Assembly: GCF_900115005.1 (NCBI RefSeq)
Contig: NZ_FOUY01000005.1
Coordinates: 1-64,000, forward strand
Source: Pseudonocardia ammonioxydans
Lineage (GTDB): Bacteria > Actinomycetota > Actinomycetes > Mycobacteriales > Pseudonocardiaceae
Direction of reading: 5' to 3'
DNA: 64,000 bases
The translations under genes and the position numbers were made by a program. Positions 59,230-64,000 of the stretch are shown in pieces. The notes below the pieces were generated by a model that was not told the origin of the DNA, did no database searches, and saw only the letters and a program-made list of their open reading frames with translations. How positions within the stretch are numbered: the stretch's first letter is position 1; every line of letters begins with the position of its first letter.

Positions 59230-60285
59230 TCAGTCGTCCTCCGGAGGAGTGGCCTTCCGCACGTAGAGCAGCTGGTCACCACGCTCGATGGCGTCCACCG
59301 CGGGCGAGTCGACGCGGTAGAGCCGGTCCCCGCGGACCACGCCGAGCACGATGTCGGGCAGGTGCCGCGGCGAGCCGCCAACCTCGGCCGGCTCGACCTG
59401 CCGCTGCGAGATGGCGAACCCGGCGTCCGGGGTGAGCAGGTCCTCCACCACCTCGACCACGGCCGGGGACCGGGTCGCGACGCCGAGCAGCCGGCCCGCC
59501 GTCTCGTCCGAGATGATCACCGAGCTGGCCCCGGACTGGCGGAGCAGGTGCACGTTCTCCGCCTCGCGGACCGCGGCGACGATCGAGATCGACCGGGACA
59601 GCTCGCGCGCGGTCAGGGTGACCATCACCGCGGTGTCGTCGCGGTCCAGCGCCACGACCAGCGTCGTCGCCAGCTGCACGCCGGCGATCCGCAGCACCGC
59701 CGACCGGGTCGCGTTCCCGGACACGGTGACCAGGCCGAGCCCGGAGGCGACGTCGAGCCGGGCCCGGTCGGTGTCGACCACCACGATCTTCTCCGGTTCG
59801 ACACCGTCGCCCAGCAGTGTCTCCACCGCGGCCCGGCCCTTCGTGCCGTAGCCGACGACGACGGTGTGCTCGCGCACGCGCGACCTCCAGCGCTGGATCC
59901 GGAACGACTGCCGCGAGCGCTCGGTGAGCAGCTCGACGGTCGTCCCGACGAGGACGATCAGGAACAGCACCCGCAGCGGGGTGATCACGGCGATGTTGAC
60001 GGCCCGGGCCGTCGCGCCCACCGGGACGATGTCGCCGTAGCCGGTCGTCGACAGCGACACCGTGGCGTAGTACAGCGCGTCCATCAGCGAGATCTCGCCC
60101 GCGCCGTTGTTGTCCAGGTACCCGTCGCGACCGACGTAGACGATCATCGTCGTCGCCCCGAGTGCGAACAACGCGATCATCAGCCGGGTCAGCAGCGAGC
60201 GGACGGGACCCGACCGCGAATCCGGCATCCGCAGCGCGCCCTCGACCTGGGGATCGAACGCGCCGAGCCGGGAGGAGCCGATCAC
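59230..60285 (-). CDS. TrkA-type potassium channel (RCK domain), Rv3200c-like
   Basis: 351 residues. Two TM helices flank a K+ filter TTGYGDIVP (about residues 80-88). A cytoplasmic RCK/TrkA-N domain (VVVGYGTKGRAAVETLL, VVDTDRARLD) and a TrkA-C domain follow. It conducts K+ under nucleotide or ion control. TAGCCT 7 nt before GTG 60285 suggests a leaderless mRNA. Divergent from the kinase gene. Confidence 0.92.
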   Translation of the reverse strand: MIGSSRLGAFDPQVEGALRMPDSRSGPVRSLLTRLMIALFALGATTMIVYVGRDGYLDNNGAGEISLMDALYYATVSLSTTGYGDIVPVGATARAVNIAVITPLRVLFLIVLVGTTVELLTERSRQSFRIQRWRSRVREHTVVVGYGTKGRAAVETLLGDGVEPEKIVVVDTDRARLDVASGLGLVTVSGNATRSAVLRIAGVQLATTLVVALDRDDTAVMVTLTARELSRSISIVAAVREAENVHLLRQSGASSVIISDETAGRLLGVATRSPAVVEVVEDLLTPDAGFAISQRQVEPAEVGGSPRHLPDIVLGVVRGDRLYRVDSPAVDAIERGDQLLYVRKATPPEDD

Positions 60286-60333
60286 ATGCGGCAGGCTAAC
60301 GCCGCCGCGGGCCGGGGGCCCTATCCTGGGTGG

Positions 60334-61476
60334 GTGCGGGCCGACGGTGACTCCGATCGTGGTGGCCGTGCGCCCGGCTCGCGCCCCTCCCCATCCCGGA
60401 CGTCCCAGTCCCGCTCGTCACTGCGGCCCCGGTTCACCGACCGCTTCCGGGCGGCCGGGCACACCCCCGCCGATCCGGCCGAGATCCTCGACGCCGGGGT
60501 CGCCGTCGCCGCGGGGCTGCGCGAGCCGGCCGGCTCGCCCGCCGCGGTCGACGCCCTGCGGCGGCTGGCCGGGCTGTGCGGTGCCGACGCGGTGGGGCTG
60601 CTGCTGCCCGGCGGTCGCGAGACGTGGTGGGGCCCCGACCGCGACGACGGCGTGGCGCTCGGCCGGCGCGCCCACGGGCGACGGCTGTCCGAGGGGGACC
60701 TGCTCGCCCTGCCGCTCGACGACGAGCCCGGCGACGACGGCGCGGTCCTGGTACTGGCCGGTGACGTCTCCCCCGCCGCGGCCCGCCGGATCGCCGGGTT
60801 CACCGCCGACGCGCTGGAACGGGCGCGGCTGGAGGCGGGCGCCGCCGAGGCCGAGGCCGCCCGGCTGCGTGAGCTGCGCACCCAGATCTCGCCGCACTTC
60901 GTCTACAACGCGCTCACCACGATCGCCTCGTTCGTGCGCTCGGACCCGGCACGGGCCCGGGACCTGGTCGAGACCTTCGCCGAGTTCATCCGGCACTCCC
61001 TGGCCGCGCGCGGGGACTACACCCCGCTCGCCGAGGAGTTCCGGTCGGTCGAGGCCTACCTGACGCTGGCCCGCGCGGTACTCGGCGAGCGGCTGCGGGT
61101 ACAGGTTCGGGTGGCACCCGAGGTGCTGCCGGTACCCGTACCGGTACTGGCACTGCAGCCGTTGGTGGAGAACGCGGTGCAGCACGGCGTCGAGAAGGAC
61201 CCGGACGGAGGGCTGGTGCAGGTCAGTGGCGAGGCGGAGGGCGATGTCTGCGTGATCGCCGTCGAGGACGACGGGCCGGGCATGAGCCCCGAACACGCCC
61301 GCGCGGTGCTCGCCGGTACCGCCGAGGGGGCCGGGCTGGCCCTGGTCAACGTCGACCGGCGGCTGCGGGCGGTGTACGGCCCGGAGCACGGTCTGGTGAT
61401 CGAGACCGCGCCGGACGCGGGCACCCGGATCGTGCTGCGGATCCCGCGGTTCCAGCCGGGGGTGGTCGCCCAGTGA
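60334..61476 (+). CDS. LytS/YehU-type sensor histidine kinase
   Basis: 380 residues. The N-terminal half is GAF-like and without TM helices. The His_kinase box is RTQISPHFVYNALTTIASF, and the ATPase has LVENAVQHGVEKDPDGG and GPGMSPEHARAV, ending with GAGLALVNVDRRLRAVYG. TATCCT 6 nt before GTG 60334 indicates a leaderless mRNA. Its stop overlaps the response-regulator start. The lack of TM segments suggests cytosolic sensing. Confidence 0.9.
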   Translation: MRADGDSDRGGRAPGSRPSPSRTSQSRSSLRPRFTDRFRAAGHTPADPAEILDAGVAVAAGLREPAGSPAAVDALRRLAGLCGADAVGLLLPGGRETWWGPDRDDGVALGRRAHGRRLSEGDLLALPLDDEPGDDGAVLVLAGDVSPAAARRIAGFTADALERARLEAGAAEAEAARLRELRTQISPHFVYNALTTIASFVRSDPARARDLVETFAEFIRHSLAARGDYTPLAEEFRSVEAYLTLARAVLGERLRVQVRVAPEVLPVPVPVLALQPLVENAVQHGVEKDPDGGLVQVSGEAEGDVCVIAVEDDGPGMSPEHARAVLAGTAEGAGLALVNVDRRLRAVYGPEHGLVIETAPDAGTRIVLRIPRFQPGVVAQ

Positions 61477-62315
61477 ACGCCGCGAACCCCGCCGCCCGGG
61501 GCGCCGACGCGCTGCGGGTCCTGGCCGTCGACGACGTCGCACCGGCACTCGACGAGATCTGCGCACTGCTGGCCGACGCACCCGACGTCGGTGAGGTCGC
61601 CCGCGCCGGCGACGCCGTCGAGGCACTGCGCACGATCCCCACCGGCGGGTTCGATGCGGTGTTCCTCGACATCACGATGCCCGGGATGGACGGCCTCGAG
61701 CTCGGCGGCGTGCTCGCGGCGATGGCGGCCCCACCGGAGATCGTGTTCGTGACGGCGTTCGAGGAGCACGCCGTCGCCGCCTACGGCCTCGGCGCGGTCG
61801 ACTACCTGCTCAAGCCGGTCGGCGCCGACCGGCTCGCCGATGCGCTGGGCCGGGTGCACCGGGCCCGCGCCGGCCGGTCCGCGAGCGCCCCCTCCCCCGC
61901 ACCGGCCGAGGACCCCGCGCCGCCGGCGCCGCGGGTCGACGAGCTGGCGGTGCTGCCGGTCGAGCTGGCCGGGCGCACCCGTTACGTCCGCCGCGAGGAC
62001 GTCCGGTTCGTCGAGGCGCACGGCGACTACGTCCGGCTGCACACCCCGGCGGGATCGCACCTGGTCCGGATCCCGCTCTCCCGGCTGGAGGAGCACTGGG
62101 ACGCCCACCGGTTCGTCCGGGTGCACCGCAGCTTCCTGCTCCACCTGCCCGCCGTGCGGGAGCTGCGCAGCGACGCCGGGGGCGGACTGCTCGCCCACAC
62201 CGACGCCGGGGACGTCCCGGTCAGCCGCCGGCACGCCCGCGACCTGCGCGAGCAGCTGATGGCCGCGGCGACCTCGGGCGACCTCGAGACCGGCGGGGAG
62301 CGGGGCCGGCGGTGA
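61473..62315 (+). CDS. LytTR-family response regulator
   Basis: 280 residues. Receiver domain with AVDDVAP acidic pocket, phospho-acceptor Asp in FLDITMPGMDG and Lys in LLKPVGADR. The C-terminal LytTR DNA-binding domain (about 175-270) has DVRFVEAHGDYVRLHT and FVRVHRSFLLHLPAV. Probably activates the operon ending in the symporter. GTGA overlap on both sides. Confidence 0.92.
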   Translation: MNAANPAARGADALRVLAVDDVAPALDEICALLADAPDVGEVARAGDAVEALRTIPTGGFDAVFLDITMPGMDGLELGGVLAAMAAPPEIVFVTAFEEHAVAAYGLGAVDYLLKPVGADRLADALGRVHRARAGRSASAPSPAPAEDPAPPAPRVDELAVLPVELAGRTRYVRREDVRFVEAHGDYVRLHTPAGSHLVRIPLSRLEEHWDAHRFVRVHRSFLLHLPAVRELRSDAGGGLLAHTDAGDVPVSRRHARDLREQLMAAATSGDLETGGERGRR

Positions 62316-62695
62316 ACCGCCCGCGCCGGGTCGCCGTGACCGCGCCGCCGGAGACCGGTGTGCGGTCCCGCCCGGTCCCGGCGCGCCCGGTGCCCGAGAC
62401 GGTGCTCGAGCGCGACCGCGCGGCCCACGCCCGCCGGGTCCGCCACGCCCAGCTGCGCCGGGCCGCGATCACCCTGGCCTGCGGGGCCCTGCTGCTGCTG
62501 GGCCTGCCGGTGCTGCTGCACGGTGTGCCGGGGCTCGCCGCGTGGCGGCTGGGCTGGCTGCCGCTGGGCTGGATGCTGGTGGCCTGGCTGCCCTATCCGC
62601 TGCTGGCCCTGCTGGCGTGGTGGCACCTGCGCCGGGCGGAACGGGCCGAGCGGCCGGACGACCGGCCGGGCGAGGACCCGGCCCCCGCTCCGTGA
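62312..62695 (+). CDS. Small membrane protein of the symporter operon
   Basis: 127 residues: basic N-terminus (about 60 residues, many Arg), two hydrophobic helices (LACGALLLLGLPVLLHGVPG; LGWMLVAWLPYPLLALLAWW) and a charged tail. Its location just before an acetate-type symporter, with overlapping start and stop codons, resembles the DUF485/YjcH-like partners of ActP, but the sequence match is weak. Confidence 0.75.
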   Translation: MNRPRRVAVTAPPETGVRSRPVPARPVPETVLERDRAAHARRVRHAQLRRAAITLACGALLLLGLPVLLHGVPGLAAWRLGWLPLGWMLVAWLPYPLLALLAWWHLRRAERAERPDDRPGEDPAPAP

Positions 62696-64000
62696 CCGGC
62701 GCCGTCGTCGTCGCGCTGCTCCTGATCACGGTGCTGATCGGGGCCCGTGGGGTGGCCGCGATGCGGACCACGTCGGACTTCCTCGTGGCGTCGCGGCGGA
62801 CCTCGCCGATGCTCAACGCGGCGGCGGTCTCCGGCGAGTACCTGTCCGCGGCGTCGTTCCTCGGCGTCGCCGGTCTGGTGATCAAAGAGGGCACCGGCGC
62901 GCTGTGGTACCCGGTCGGGTTCACCGCCGGTTACCTGCTGATGCTCACGCTGGTCGCCGCGCCGATGCGGCGCAGCGGGGCGTTGACCGTGCCCGGGTTC
63001 GCCGAGGCCCGGCTGGGCTCGCGGTCGCTGCGCCGGTTCTGCGCGGTCGTCGTGGTGGTGATCGGGGTGCTGTACCTGGTGCCGCAGATCGTCGCGGCCG
63101 GCCAGCTGCTCACGCTCGTGTCCGGGGTGGACTACTGGGTGGGCGTGGTGGTGAGCGGGCTGGCCGTGGGCATCACGCTGGCACTCGGCGGGATGCGCGC
63201 CGCCACCTACGTGCAGGCGTTCCAGTTCGCGCTGAAGCTGCTGCTCTTCGCCGGGCCGGCCATCTGGCTGCTGCTGCTCGCCGGGCCGTCGCTGCGGGCC
63301 GACATGGCCGCACCGCCCGAGTTCACCCACTTCACCCAGCAGACCCCGGTCGACTTCCGGCTGGACACCGACCTCGTCGTGACCGAGCCGACCGTCGTCG
63401 CCGTCGACGGGGTGCCGGTCGAGCTCGCACCGGGCCCGCACCACGCCCGGGGCGACCAGGTCTGGCTGTTCCCGGAGGGCGCCGCCGTGCCCGAGCTGGG
63501 CGGGGACCGGGCCTCGCTGCCCGTGCCCGGCGGGGACCAGTGGGCGCTGCCGCTGCTCGGCACCGGCGAGGCCGCGCCGCTGATCGCCACCTGGTCGGTG
63601 CTGGTCGCGACGGCGCTCGGGACGATGGGCCTGCCGCACGTCATCGTCCGGTTCCACACCAGCCCGGACGGCCGCGGGGCCCGCCGGACGGCCGCGATCA
63701 CCGTCGCCCTGCTCGGCTCGTTCTACCTGTTCACGGTCGTCTATGGGCTGCTCGGGACGGTGCTCACCCCGGAGCTGCACCTGTCCCAGACCACCGACAC
63801 CGCGATCGTCACGCTGCCCGCGCGGATCACCGACGGCTCGACCGCGGCGGTGCTCACCGCCCTGCTCACCGCCGGGGCGTTCGCCGCGTTCCTCGCCACC
63901 TCGCTCGGCCTGCTGCTCGCCCTGTCCGGGGCCCTCGCGCACGACCTCATGCCCAGCGGCCTGCGCCGGCTGCGCCTCACCGCGCTGGCGGTCTCGGCCG
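62692..64000 (+). CDS. Cation/acetate-type sodium:solute symporter (ActP-like), 3' end outside the window
   Basis: At least 436 residues from GTG 62692, which overlaps the previous stop. SSS-family features: TTSDFLVASRRTSPMLNAAA, GEYLSAASFLGVAGL near helix 2 and LGTMGLPHVIVRFHTSPDGR. An external loop of about 95 residues (TVVAVDGVPVELAPGPHH...) is inserted between helices 6 and 7, as in actinobacterial homologues. It imports acetate or a related carboxylate with Na+. The kinase/regulator pair upstream probably controls it. Confidence 0.88.
   Translation, partial: MTGAVVVALLLITVLIGARGVAAMRTTSDFLVASRRTSPMLNAAAVSGEYLSAASFLGVAGLVIKEGTGALWYPVGFTAGYLLMLTLVAAPMRRSGALTVPGFAEARLGSRSLRRFCAVVVVVIGVLYLVPQIVAAGQLLTLVSGVDYWVGVVVSGLAVGITLALGGMRAATYVQAFQFALKLLLFAGPAIWLLLLAGPSLRADMAAPPEFTHFTQQTPVDFRLDTDLVVTEPTVVAVDGVPVELAPGPHHARGDQVWLFPEGAAVPELGGDRASLPVPGGDQWALPLLGTGEAAPLIATWSVLVATALGTMGLPHVIVRFHTSPDGRGARRTAAITVALLGSFYLFTVVYGLLGTVLTPELHLSQTTDTAIVTLPARITDGSTAAVLTALLTAGAFAAFLATSLGLLLALSGALAHDLMPSGLRRLRLTALAVSA

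Noticed and set aside
59092..60333. Plus-strand extension upstream of the histidine kinase
   Set aside because: It is antisense to the K+ channel gene. Conserved kinase sequence and a -10 box place the start at GTG 60334.

Overview
This is a high-G+C actinobacterial chromosome segment, most likely from Pseudonocardia or a near relative in the Pseudonocardiaceae (inference). The supporting evidence is a WhiB7 regulator, a mycoredoxin, UvrD2, a UPF0182 protein, a [3Fe-4S] ferredoxin, frequent GTG starts, GTGA stop/start overlaps, and many start codons placed 6-8 nt after a TANNNT -10 box with no Shine-Dalgarno. The order UPF0182 / PDZ-Lon / Zn-protease / ThiF-like / ABC1 kinase / whiB7 / uvrD2 / mycoredoxin / nudC / TrkA-type K+ channel matches, from memory, the Mycobacterium tuberculosis Rv3193c-Rv3200c block. 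Here it is expanded with a YgjP-type protease, a TetR-VOC pair, M16 proteases, a ProA homologue, a sortase with its likely substrate, exonuclease III and a split transketolase.

Layout. 1-4510 is accessory: a truncated IS transposase and an arsenic operon (arsR-acr3-arsC-MFS, with the MFS gene broken by an in-frame amber codon) divergent from an ArsI/CadI-type dioxygenase gene. The arsenic block lies between two 20-bp near-identical direct repeats and next to a tRNA-Ala gene. 4.7-13.4 kb holds a TrmB regulator, a gluconate operon (GntR, gntK, gntP), a MocR/YczE divergent pair, a MauE/DsbA-like thiol-redox pair, a VIT-family transporter and a ferredoxin. 13.4-24 kb holds translation-quality and division genes: tmRNA, smpB, ftsEX and prfB, with a saccharopine-dehydrogenase-like protein, an amidohydrolase, a MarR/MFS pair, an MpaB-type oxygenase and a lipoprotein. 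24-29.7 kb holds PadR, a two-subunit acyl-CoA dehydrogenase, a VapBC-like pair, a PtpB-like phosphatase, SoxR and a secreted lytic transglycosylase. 29.8-33.2 kb holds an OafA-like acyltransferase, an S4 protein, an RsmC-like methyltransferase and two tandem initiator tRNA genes.

33.3-60.3 kb is the Rv3193c-Rv3200c-like block. Its centre is the whiB7 locus: a leader of roughly 480 nt with an 80-codon uORF and a strong intrinsic terminator (attenuator), whiB7 itself, and a 51-codon gene that has not been described as far as I know, followed by a terminator. 60.3-64 kb is a four-gene chain in which each start overlaps the previous stop: a LytS-type kinase, a LytTR response regulator, a small membrane protein and an acetate-type Na+/solute symporter that runs off the window.

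The intergenic DNA is rich in repeats: two copies of a 62-bp palindromic element, several GC-rich minisatellites, and a cluster of three 28-bp repeats beside whiB7. I saw no CRISPR array, prophage or large biosynthetic cluster.
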